DNA from: Pseudocolwellia sp048296855
GTDB taxonomy: Bacteria; Pseudomonadota; Gammaproteobacteria; Enterobacterales; Alteromonadaceae
NCBI GenBank assembly: GCA_048296855.1
Contig: CP182631.1
DNA length: 64,000 bases
Reading direction: 5' to 3' (one strand)
The notes under the pieces are model-generated. The model had not been told where the DNA came from. It made no database searches and worked only from the letters and a program-made list of their open reading frames with translations. This document shows positions 43,642 to 51,313 of the stretch, one piece after another (the stretch's first letter is position 1; each line of letters opens with the position of its first letter). The translations under genes were made by a program, and so were the position numbers.

Positions 43642-44493
43642 GTGAAAAAATTATTAACGTCAGCTTTAGTATTATTTATTATTTCGTTTAGCTTCATAGC
43701 CAAAGCTGATGTTTATCAGCAACTTATTTCGGGTAACTTATCTCAAATAAAAATAGCTTCTCAAACAATGGCTGCAGGTCGTGAAAACACTCGAAATAAT
43801 GCTGATATATTAGCTGAAATATTATTATCTAAATATGAAAATGCGCTATCTATTGAAGTAGATACTTTATCTTGGGCATGTAAAGCGTTAGCGGCGACAA
43901 ACGATGGACGTTATAGAAATTTACTTATAAATATAGCGAATAGTAAAACTCATAAAAAATTAAGAAAATACGCCAAAAGTTCTTTTAAAAAACTCCCTAA
44001 AAGCCAAGATGAATATAAAAGAGGGAGTATAGATTTAACTGCAGTAAATAAATCTTCAGTAAATAAACCTGAAGTAAACAAGCCGCTAAAAATTAAATCT
44101 GTTGTACCTAAAGCGAGCTTAAACAAAAAAGAACGTACCTTGTTTGCTATTGCAAAAGGAGACTTACGTTCAATAAAAGCCATTGCTCAAAGAGTTCAAG
44201 CTAATGGCGAGGTTGATAGTGATATTGCCGATGCTTTAAGCGAGTTTATTCTCAATAACCATACCAAAGCCGCAGCATACGAAGTTGATCCACTGGCTTG
44301 GATTTGCCGAGCATTAGGTGCTCTTAATAATGGACGTTACACTCAAGTTATGGAAATTGTCTCTGAAAAATCGAATGTAGCTAAAATAAGAGATTATGCT
44401 CATGATGCTTATAACGACTTACCAAAAGTTGAAAACTCTTATGTTAAAGGTACGGTAGATTTCAACGCTATTATTCAAAAATATAAGGCCTAA
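43642..44493 (+). CDS. Secreted protein with two internal repeat domains, unknown
   Basis: A 283-residue exported protein I cannot name. A signal peptide (1-22, LLTSALVLFIISFSFIAKA) precedes two homologous halves, residues 24-134 and 166-276. DTLSWACKALAATNDGRYRNLL (74-95) aligns with DPLAWICRALGALNNGRYTQVM (216-237), and YKRGSIDLTAV with YVKGTVDFNAI. The linker has a VNKS/VNKP/VNKP mini-repeat. Each half is alpha-helical and HEAT-like with one conserved cysteine. GTG start with an AAAGGA site 6-7 bases upstream. It sits between rmuC and a DUF2141 gene and is probably monocistronic. Confidence 0.7.
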   Translation: MKKLLTSALVLFIISFSFIAKADVYQQLISGNLSQIKIASQTMAAGRENTRNNADILAEILLSKYENALSIEVDTLSWACKALAATNDGRYRNLLINIANSKTHKKLRKYAKSSFKKLPKSQDEYKRGSIDLTAVNKSSVNKPEVNKPLKIKSVVPKASLNKKERTLFAIAKGDLRSIKAIAQRVQANGEVDSDIADALSEFILNNHTKAAAYEVDPLAWICRALGALNNGRYTQVMEIVSEKSNVAKIRDYAHDAYNDLPKVENSYVKGTVDFNAIIQKYKA

Positions 44494-44556
44494 CTTAAAA
44501 CGCTAAAGCTTTTGTTTAATTGTCGATTTTATAAAAGCTTTGTGGGGAGAGTTGTA

Positions 44557-45042
44557 TCACTTGTGTTTCTTCTTTTTCTTCTTTTTAGGATGCTTAAAAT
44601 TAAGTGGTATCGTCATATCCGATTGAACCAAAAACATTGTATCTTCAATTGTAGGCTCACCGCTAAATAAACTGGGGTTTTGTGAAAAAGCTACAGGCTC
44701 TTTAGGAATTGAAGATATAGACGTATCTAATATATTGTTTTTATTTATATCTTGAAAAGCTCTGATTGAATATTTCCCTTGCGTTACCCCATCAAAATAA
44801 ACAATAAGCTGATTATCATTTAAGGTAATAGTTTTTGTTTTTAGTGGCTTGAGTAACGTCCATTGTGCTGACTTTTCATTAACGATCTTAAATAATTCAA
44901 ATGTTATTGGCGCATCAAGTGTTTTTAATTTTTTGATGGTGATGGCTAACTTAAATGCTTTATCTTGTGGTGTAGCGAGTGAGATAAAACTAAAAAAAAA
45001 GAATGTAAATATAAATAAGTATATGAGAGGCTTGAAGTTCAC
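44557..45042 (-). CDS. DUF2141 domain protein, exported
   Basis: A secreted protein of about 161 residues with a DUF2141-like beta domain. The hallmark is GKYSIRAFQDINKNNILDT followed by PKEPVAFSQNP and a PTIEDTMFLV block. It ends in a poly-lysine tail (HPKKKKKKKHK). The frame stays open up to TTG 45105, but GTG 45042 gives a clean signal peptide (MNFKPLIYLFIFTFFFFSFISLA), so I chose it; neither start has a good ribosome site. It is divergent from darA by about 80 bp. Function unknown. Confidence 0.6.
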   Translation of the reverse strand: MNFKPLIYLFIFTFFFFSFISLATPQDKAFKLAITIKKLKTLDAPITFELFKIVNEKSAQWTLLKPLKTKTITLNDNQLIVYFDGVTQGKYSIRAFQDINKNNILDTSISSIPKEPVAFSQNPSLFSGEPTIEDTMFLVQSDMTIPLNFKHPKKKKKKKHK

Positions 45043-45120
45043 GAGTAGGGCATTTTTATTTACAAAAGGTTTTGCTATGATACGCCACTTAATTTTATCG
45101 GGCAATAAAAGGACTATTTA

Positions 45121-46044
45121 GTGCGAAATGTATTAGTTATTGGTTATTCGCAAACAGGGCAATTAACTCAAATAACAAACGCTATTACAGGGCCTTTAAA
45201 AGCAGCTAAAGACATTAATATTGATTACCATCAAGTTGTTCCTAAAGCAGCCTATTCTTTCCCTTGGTCTTTTTTTGATTTTTTTCAAATAATGCCTGAA
45301 TCGGTTTATATGAAGCCGATCGAATTATCATCGCGTGCACCTATCCATAAAAAATACGATTTAATTATTTTGTCTTATCAAGTGTGGTTTTTGTCGCCTT
45401 CTTTACCTATATCAAGCTTCTTACAAACAGAAGACGCCAAAATACTTTTTAAAAACACGCCAACTATTACCGTACTGGGTTGCCGTGGTATGTGGTTAAC
45501 TGCGCAAGAGAAAATGAAAGGTTTATTGAATAATTTAGGCGCGAAGTTAATTGACAATATCGTTCTGGCAGATGAATGTGGCGCTGGTTTTAGCTTTTTA
45601 GCTACACCTCTATGGATGTTTACTGGCAAGAAAAAATCATGGTCTTGGGTGCCAAAAGCAGGCGTTTCAGATAAAGATATTACGGATGCAAAACGTTTTG
45701 GTGATGCGATTATTGAACGATTTGAAGACGTTGAACTAAATAAAAAAGATTTGTCTGAACCGATAATGCAAGGGTTGCAAGCGGTAAAAGTAAATGAAAA
45801 ATTTATTTTTAGTGAAAAAATAGGGCATCGCAGTTTTAAAGTTTGGGGCAAGTTATTAATGCTTTTAGGTCCTCAAAATACGATACGTCGAAAATTAGGG
45901 TTATGTTTTTATACCACTTTTTTATTAGCTTTAATTATTACTGTTGTACCTATTACCGCATTAATTATTAAATTACTTTCTTCAATTTTTAAAGATAAAA
46001 TATCTAAACAAAAACAGTATTATGCTCAACCTTCAGGAGAGTAA
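45121..46044 (+). CDS. darA: Dialkylresorcinol condensing enzyme DarA-like
   Basis: A 307-residue protein matching DarA. It has a flavodoxin-like start, NVLVIGYSQTGQLTQI, then the family blocks FPWSFFDFFQIMPESVY, KKYDLIILSYQVWFLSPSLPISSFL, TVLGCRGMWLTAQEKM and WMFTGKKKSWSWVPKAGVSDKDI, and one C-terminal membrane helix (about 262-286). DarA works with the ketosynthase DarB to condense two fatty-acid-derived chains into a dialkylated resorcinol or cyclohexanedione ring. GTG start with an AAAGGA site about 7 bases upstream. It heads a run of same-strand genes through 50632. Confidence 0.88.
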   Translation: MRNVLVIGYSQTGQLTQITNAITGPLKAAKDINIDYHQVVPKAAYSFPWSFFDFFQIMPESVYMKPIELSSRAPIHKKYDLIILSYQVWFLSPSLPISSFLQTEDAKILFKNTPTITVLGCRGMWLTAQEKMKGLLNNLGAKLIDNIVLADECGAGFSFLATPLWMFTGKKKSWSWVPKAGVSDKDITDAKRFGDAIIERFEDVELNKKDLSEPIMQGLQAVKVNEKFIFSEKIGHRSFKVWGKLLMLLGPQNTIRRKLGLCFYTTFLLALIITVVPITALIIKLLSSIFKDKISKQKQYYAQPSGE

Positions 46045-46051
46045 ACGAGCT

Positions 46052-47194
46052 ATGGTAAAACGTGTATTTATTAATAACATTTCAGCAGTACTTCCTAATG
46101 AGAAAGTTTCAAACTCAGATATGGAAGAAGTTATTGGTAAAATAGCAGGTAAAAAATCTCGTGCTAAACCTGTAATTTTAAGAAGTAACGGTATTAAATC
46201 TCGCTACTATGGTATAGATCCTCAAACAGGTGAATTTAATTATACTAATGCGTCTTTAGCCGCAGCTGCCGTACGTAAACTTTTTAATTCTGAAGCTGAA
46301 CTAAACGCTATTGATAGCTTAGTTGCTAGTACTTCTATGGCAGATCAAGTTATGCCAAATCATGCAGTTATGGTGCATGGTGAATTAAAGAACCCTCCTT
46401 GTGAAGCTGTTTCAACGTCAGGTATTTGCTTATGTGGTATAACTGCATTGAAATATGCTTTTTTAAATATTAAAGCCGGTGAAAGTAATAAAAGTGTTGT
46501 GGTAGCAAGTGAACTTGCGTCAGGTATTATGAAATCTGAGAACTTTGAAGCTGAATGCGAACATAAACTTTCACAGCTTAATACAACACCTGAAATCGCT
46601 TTCGAGAAAGACTTTTTACGCTGGATGTTAAGTGACGGCGCAGGTTCTGTTTTAGTGTCAAATGAACCTAACGCCAAAGGAATCTCGTTAGAAATTGATT
46701 GGATTGATGTATCTTCTTTTGCTAATGAAATGGAAGCTTGCATGTATTCTGGAGCTGACAAAAAAGATGGGCAACTCGTTGGTTGGATGAATTACAGTGC
46801 TCAACAAAGAGAACAGCTCTCGATAATGTCGGTGAAGCAAGACGTTAAATTGTTAAATGAAAATATTGTAAGAACCACTGTTGAAAAAGCTTTGTCTCAA
46901 ATTATCAGTAAAAGAGGCATAGTAGCGCAAGATTACGATTACTTCCTTCCTCATTATTCTTCCCATTACTTCAGAGAAAGATTGTTTGAAGGTTTAGTGA
47001 ATATTGATTTTTCTATTCCGTATGAAAAGTGGTTTACTAATTTGACTGAAAAAGGGAATACAGGATCAGCCTCTATTTTTATTATGTTAGAAGAACTATT
47101 TAAAACTAAAGCGCTTAAACCAGGACAAAAAATATTGTGTTATATTCCTGAAAGTGGACGCTTTTCAAGCGCCTTTATGCAATTAACCGTGGTG
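46052..47194 (+). CDS. darB: Beta-ketoacyl-ACP synthase III-like, DarB
   Basis: A thiolase-fold ketosynthase of 381 residues. Its DarB/KAS III pattern includes LPNEKVSNSDMEEVIG, STSGICLCGITALKYA, DFLRWMLSDGAGSVLV, FLPHYSSHYFRERL (catalytic His) and EKGNTGSASIFIMLEEL (Asn). The nucleophile is C126 or C128; which one needs an alignment. It supplies the condensation partner for DarA. The frame opens at 46022, but ATG 46052 aligns with family N termini; the upstream reading overlaps the darA end. The stop TAA is at 47195-47197, followed at once by the next ATG. Confidence 0.87.
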
Positions 47195-47198
47195 TAAT

Positions 47199-47603
47199 AT
47201 GAAAAAAGAAGAAGTTCCTCAAGACTCATGTAAATCATACAGTGGCCATAAAAAGCTGATATATGCAGTAGGTGACGAAGGTCATTATGAAGGCGTAAAA
47301 TCTTCTGGCTGGGAAGTAGAAGGCTTTGCAACCGAAATGGCAGTAAAAGCTTTAGATGAACAATTAGCCCAAGCGACAATCGATTACCAACAAGGAAAAG
47401 TATCGCCTTTAGGTTATTACATTCCATTATTTCGTTTCGACTTAATGTCTTTAGCTCATGCAACTGGCTTTTTTCAATGGCAAATTAAGCGTCATATCAC
47501 AGTGAAAACATTCAATAAATTATCAGACAAAAAATTAATGAAATACTGCACTGTGTTTAATATTTCATTAGAAGAACTTAAAAAACCGGTAATAAAATCA
47601 TGA
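47199..47603 (+). CDS. Small conserved protein of the dar operon, HTH-like C terminus
   Basis: A 134-residue protein I do not recognise by name. Residues 1-80 include DEGHYEGVKSSGWEVEGFATEMAVKALDEQLAQA. Residues 80-130 (SLAHATGFFQWQIKRHITVKTFNKLSDKKLMKYCTVFNISLEELKK) resemble an XRE-like helix-turn-helix. It is not an acyl carrier protein: there is no DSL phosphopantetheine site. It starts 1 base after the darB stop and overlaps the BtrH-like gene by 4 bp (ATGA), so it is embedded in the operon. It could be a local regulator or a scaffold. Confidence 0.65.
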   Translation: MKKEEVPQDSCKSYSGHKKLIYAVGDEGHYEGVKSSGWEVEGFATEMAVKALDEQLAQATIDYQQGKVSPLGYYIPLFRFDLMSLAHATGFFQWQIKRHITVKTFNKLSDKKLMKYCTVFNISLEELKKPVIKS

Positions 47604-48604
47604 ATGCGCCTTTAAATCATATTGTTCATCGTCAATCCTCTCATTGTGAATCAGGCGTAGTGGCTAACATGCTCAATAGTCAAGGGTATGAGTTATCAGA
47701 ACCTATGGTATTTGGTTTAGCTTCAGCATTAATGTTTGTGTATTTACCTATGGTTAAAGTGGGCGGACTACCGCTTATTGCTTATCGTATGCCGCCTAAG
47801 TCAATTATCTCTTCAGTGTGTAAAAAGCTTAATGTGAAATTAACTTCGCAAAAATTTTCAAATGAAGACGAAGGAATGAAAGCATTAGATGAAGCTTTAG
47901 CAAATGGAAAGTTAGTGGGCCTACAAACTTCAGTTTATTGGTTACCTTATTTTCCTGAAGATATGAGGTTCCAATTTAACGCACATAACTTAATGGTATA
48001 TGGAAAAAATGAAGCAGGTGATTATCTGATCAGTGATCCTGTGTTTGAAGACGTTGTTACTTGTCCTGCAGAAAACTTAAAACAAGCGCGTTTTGCTAAA
48101 GGTATGCTGGCGGCAAAAGGTTTAATGTATGTTATGGATAAACCCGAAGTAACAGGAGATCTAGCTATACAAATTAGAAAAAGTATTAAAAAAACAGCCA
48201 AAATGATGAATGGTCTTATACTGCCTTTTTTTGGTATCAAAGGCATTTATCACTTAGCTAAAAAAATAGATAAACTCAAAAACGCGCCAGAACAAGAAGT
48301 TGGCATGTTTTTAAGTAATATCGTTAGAATGCAAGAAGAAATAGGCACCGGCGGTGCAGGCTTTAGGTTTATGTATGCAAGCTTTTTAGATGAAGCTTCG
48401 CAATTATTAAAAGACGATGAACTACATCAAATCTCTCAATTTACCACCGAAGTAGGTGATTTATGGCGAGAGTTTGCGATGAAAGCCGTACTGTTTTGTA
48501 AAAAACGTAAAAATATCACTTTAGAAGAAGTATCTGCAAGTTTAAGAGTATGTGCTGAACATGAAACTCTTTTACGAGAAAAGCTATTAGCGTGGAGCAA
48601 ATAA
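47600..48604 (+). CDS. BtrH-like acyl-ACP transferase family protein
   Basis: A 334-residue protein with the BtrH N-terminal domain (PF14399 type) and a DUF4872-like C-terminal domain. A cysteine-protease-like set is visible: C16 (SSHCESG), H129 (NAHNLMVYG) and D146 (ISDPVF). In butirosin biosynthesis, BtrH moves an acyl group from an acyl carrier protein to an amine. A parallel role with a resorcinol- or fatty-acyl thioester is inferred. ATG overlaps the preceding stop; fabG follows after 3 bases. Confidence 0.8.
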   Translation: MNAPLNHIVHRQSSHCESGVVANMLNSQGYELSEPMVFGLASALMFVYLPMVKVGGLPLIAYRMPPKSIISSVCKKLNVKLTSQKFSNEDEGMKALDEALANGKLVGLQTSVYWLPYFPEDMRFQFNAHNLMVYGKNEAGDYLISDPVFEDVVTCPAENLKQARFAKGMLAAKGLMYVMDKPEVTGDLAIQIRKSIKKTAKMMNGLILPFFGIKGIYHLAKKIDKLKNAPEQEVGMFLSNIVRMQEEIGTGGAGFRFMYASFLDEASQLLKDDELHQISQFTTEVGDLWREFAMKAVLFCKKRKNITLEEVSASLRVCAEHETLLREKLLAWSK

Positions 48605-48607
48605 ATA

Positions 48608-49333
48608 ATGAATCGTAGAGTTTTAGTCACAGGATCAGGTAAAGGGATTGGTAAAGCTATAGCATTGAAGCTTGCTGATATGGGATTTGATATTTGTTTA
48701 CATTGTCGCTCAGACATAAACAGTGCAAAAGCGGTTGCAACATTAGTTGAAGAAAAAGGCGTAAAAGCAAATGTTGTTCAGTTTGATGTTGCTGATAGAC
48801 AGTTAGCGAAGCAAGTGCTTGATGCGCAAATTGAATCATTTGGAAGCTTTTATGGCGTTGTATGTAACGCTGGTATTTCAGCTGATACGGCATTTCCAGC
48901 AATGACAGAACAAGAGTGGGACAGTGTTATTCATACAAATTTAGATGGTTTTTATAATGTATTACACCCCCTTGTTATGCCAATGGTTAGTGCACGCAAA
49001 GGTGGTCGAATTATTACTATTTCTTCTTTATCTGGAGAAATTGGTAACCGTGGACAAGTGAATTACAGTGCATCAAAGGCAGGGGTTATTGGCGCAACAA
49101 AAGCCTTAGCGCTTGAATTAGCTAAACGTAAAATCACCGTTAATTGTGTAGCTCCAGGCTTAATTGAAACTGAAATGACAGATGATTTAGCGATTGGTGA
49201 TATTAAAAACATGATCCCATTAAGAAGAATGGGTAAACCTGAAGAAGTTGCTAGTGCTGTCGGTTTTCTTATTTCGGATGATGCCGGTTACGTTACACGA
49301 CAAGTGATTTCTGTAAACGGCGGGATTTCATAA
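48608..49333 (+). CDS. fabG: 3-oxoacyl-ACP reductase FabG-like (SDR)
   Basis: A 241-residue short-chain dehydrogenase/reductase. The cofactor motif TGSGKGIGKAIA (8-19), NAGIS (89-93 region), catalytic serine in ITISSLSG, YSASK (Tyr-Lys pair) and the C-terminal APGLIETEM and GYVTRQVISVNGG are those of FabG. It reduces beta-ketoacyl thioesters with NADPH. In this operon it would shape the acyl chain used by DarB. It is a paralogue dedicated to the cluster, not the housekeeping fab locus. Confidence 0.88.
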   Translation: MNRRVLVTGSGKGIGKAIALKLADMGFDICLHCRSDINSAKAVATLVEEKGVKANVVQFDVADRQLAKQVLDAQIESFGSFYGVVCNAGISADTAFPAMTEQEWDSVIHTNLDGFYNVLHPLVMPMVSARKGGRIITISSLSGEIGNRGQVNYSASKAGVIGATKALALELAKRKITVNCVAPGLIETEMTDDLAIGDIKNMIPLRRMGKPEEVASAVGFLISDDAGYVTRQVISVNGGIS

Positions 49334-49338
49334 AACTT

Positions 49339-50178
49339 ATGTTCCTCGTTAATCAAAGGGTTATTACTTTTGTTTTTTTTGTATTTACATACATTCATAA
49401 TGTAAATGCAAACGAATCCTCATTTTTAAAAAATGCTCAATACTCTATTGGAATGGGAGCTGGTGTTACTTACCTTAATGATTATATAGGTTCAGATGAG
49501 TCTACTGCTTATTTGTTTCCATTTCCTTTTATCTATTTTAAAAATGATTATTTGAAAATTGATAGAAATGCCTTTGAAGGAAATATCTTTACTAATAAAA
49601 AATGGCATTTAGCGTTTGATGCGGCAGGAAATTTACCTGTTGATAGCGAAAATAACAAAGCTCGAATGGGAATGCCTGATTTAGATTGGGTGGGTGAAAT
49701 TGGCCCTTCTATTGAGTATTATATTCAAGGTGATACCCAAAGCAAAAATAAGCTCTATATTGATTGGTCTGTTCGAAAAGCGATAGCAACAGACTTTAAA
49801 CATATCGATAATATTGGCTGGGTTTCACAACTGAGTTTAACTCAAAAATATGTTGTACAACAAAAAGTACAGGGTGGTGATGTGGTTATCGACTCATCGA
49901 TTTCAGCACTGTACAATTCTTCACAATACTCAGGTTATTATTATGATGTACTGGTTGAGTATGAAACTGATGTAAGGCAGCAGTATACAGCGAGTTCAGG
50001 ATATGCAGGATTTAGGCTTGCAATTGGTGGCACTTGGCGTAAAAATAACTATTGGGTAGGTATTTTTACTCGGTACAGCAATATTGATAAAACAGCGTTT
50101 GAACACAGTCCCCTTGTTAAAAAAAATCATAACTTATTAGCTGGGATTGCTGTTTCATATATATTTTTAGACAACTAA
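49339..50178 (+). CDS. MipA/OmpV family outer-membrane protein
   Basis: A 279-residue beta-barrel protein. A signal peptide (about 1-24) is followed by the MipA/OmpV pattern SIGMGAGVTYLNDYIGSDESTAYLFPFPFIYFKNDYLKID, then alternating amphipathic strands, ending NHNLLAGIAVSYIFLDN with a terminal hydrophobic strand. Members scaffold murein synthesis or form channels, so no substrate can be assigned. It starts 5 bases after the fabG stop, suggesting transcriptional linkage to the dar operon and a possible role in exporting the product. Confidence 0.85.
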   Translation: MFLVNQRVITFVFFVFTYIHNVNANESSFLKNAQYSIGMGAGVTYLNDYIGSDESTAYLFPFPFIYFKNDYLKIDRNAFEGNIFTNKKWHLAFDAAGNLPVDSENNKARMGMPDLDWVGEIGPSIEYYIQGDTQSKNKLYIDWSVRKAIATDFKHIDNIGWVSQLSLTQKYVVQQKVQGGDVVIDSSISALYNSSQYSGYYYDVLVEYETDVRQQYTASSGYAGFRLAIGGTWRKNNYWVGIFTRYSNIDKTAFEHSPLVKKNHNLLAGIAVSYIFLDN

Positions 50179-50191
50179 AGGGAATAAAAAA

Positions 50192-50632
50192 ATGAATATA
50201 AGTAAATTGGTAATTGCTTCAATTGTAACTCTGGTCATGACATCATCAGCGCAAGCTCGAGATGATCGTAATAGATATGACATTCAATCTTTATTGGAAA
50301 GTGAAAAAGCTAAAAACGCACTATTAGATGTGCCATTGCATTTTGCTGAAAATAGTCCAACAAAATTTGAATCAAAGTATGGTGAAGTGTCTACGAATAA
50401 AAAAACCAATGCTTTTATGAAAAGTGATCAAGAAGCATGTGAGTGGGCAATGTTGTCAGCATTAAAAGCGTTACAAGAACGTGCAGTAAGAGAAGGAATG
50501 ACAGATGTAATTAACATTACATCTAATTATAAAAACCAACCTTTTTCATCAGCAACTGAATTTGAATGTGGTTCTGGTGCCGTTATGGCGGGTGTTGCAT
50601 TAAAAGGCACACTAGTAAAAATAGCTAAATAA
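50192..50632 (+). CDS. Small secreted protein of the so-called excinuclease ATPase subunit-like family
   Basis: A 146-residue periplasmic protein. A signal peptide (1-22, ending AQA) precedes conserved blocks EVSTNKKTNAFMKSDQEACEWAMLSALKALQERA, INITSNYKN and SATEFECGSGAVMAGVALKGTLVK with two cysteines (EACEW and FECGS). Relatives are often labelled excinuclease ATPase subunit, but nothing in the sequence is UvrA-like and the label should not be trusted. It follows the MipA/OmpV gene by 13 bp as the last gene of the dar cluster. Function unknown. Confidence 0.7.
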   Translation: MNISKLVIASIVTLVMTSSAQARDDRNRYDIQSLLESEKAKNALLDVPLHFAENSPTKFESKYGEVSTNKKTNAFMKSDQEACEWAMLSALKALQERAVREGMTDVINITSNYKNQPFSSATEFECGSGAVMAGVALKGTLVKIAK

Positions 50633-50638
50633 TTTTAC

Positions 50639-50674
50639 ACCTACGCTGTGATGTTTAATTGCCATGGCGTAGGT
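50639..50674 (+). terminator. Stem-loop at the end of the dar cluster
   Basis: ACCTACGC (50639-50646) pairs with GCGTAGGT (50667-50674) around a 20-base loop, beginning 6 bases after the last gene. It lacks a strong T-run. Confidence 0.4.
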
Positions 50675-50743
50675 ATTTGAAAAAATTATTAAAATAATAG
50701 GTGCATAATTTAATGTAACTTGATAAGTTTACGTTTAAAAAAA

Positions 50744-50789
50744 GGACACATACCAAAAAAGGACACATACCTCGTTGGTATGTAATTTC
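50744..50789. repeat. Tandem 17-bp repeat and short palindrome
   Basis: AAAAAAGGACACATACC occurs twice in tandem, and the second copy runs into ACATACC-TCGTT-GGTATGT, a 7-bp palindrome. It lies between the dar cluster and the GYF gene pair. It may be a REP-like remnant; short GGACACATACC motifs are often seen beside such elements. Confidence 0.45.
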
Positions 50790-50819
50790 TGTTAAAAATA
50801 AAATAAAGAAGAAATTAAA

Positions 50820-51263
50820 ATGAAGAAATGGCTTTTTTCAAATAATGGTGAGATCACCAACCCCTTCACTTTTGCTGAAGCGCAAGCATATATTTCAGAA
50901 AACTCAAATCTAGATTTATATGTTTGGCATCCGTCTTTTACCCATTGGATGCCACTGAATAGTATTGATGATTTTGATGTTGAAATATCTATCCCTATTC
51001 CCCCTGTAGCTCTACCAAAAGAGCTTATAGAAGAATATAAAAACCAAGAGCAAGGATTGTTTAAAACATTAGTCCGAATAGACAATACGCTAGGCAATAC
51101 TCGAGCGGCACTGTCTGAACTTGATAATGATATTGATACATATCAAAGCTTTACAGAAAAGCTAAATACTGAAGTTGAAATCACACTCAAGAATGTACGT
51201 AAACAATATGCTGCTTTACAAAAAAGTATTGATGACTTTAAAAAGGATGAACTTGTTTTTTGA
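50820..51263 (+). CDS. GYF_2 domain/coiled-coil protein (short paralogue)
   Basis: A 147-residue protein. Residues 1-50 form a GYF_2 (DUF4339-like) domain (KKWLFSNNGEITNPFTFAEAQAYI...YVWHPSFTHWMPL), followed by a linker and a coiled coil (about 70-140, IDNTLGNTRAALSELDNDID...). GYF_2 domains usually bind peptides and often precede membrane proteins, but no membrane segment is present. It is the first of two tandem paralogues; the same PKELIEEYK/SKELIDKF joint marks the domain boundary in both. Function unknown. Confidence 0.7.
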   Translation: MKKWLFSNNGEITNPFTFAEAQAYISENSNLDLYVWHPSFTHWMPLNSIDDFDVEISIPIPPVALPKELIEEYKNQEQGLFKTLVRIDNTLGNTRAALSELDNDIDTYQSFTEKLNTEVEITLKNVRKQYAALQKSIDDFKKDELVF

Positions 51264-51313
51264 TTATAAATAAGTTTTAACATTTAGTTTATAATAACAA
51301 GAAGATAATAATT

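Noticed and set aside
50192..50632. Excinuclease ATPase subunit label for the small secreted protein
   Set aside because: The protein has a signal peptide and no ABC ATPase or UvrA motif; the common label is a misnomer.
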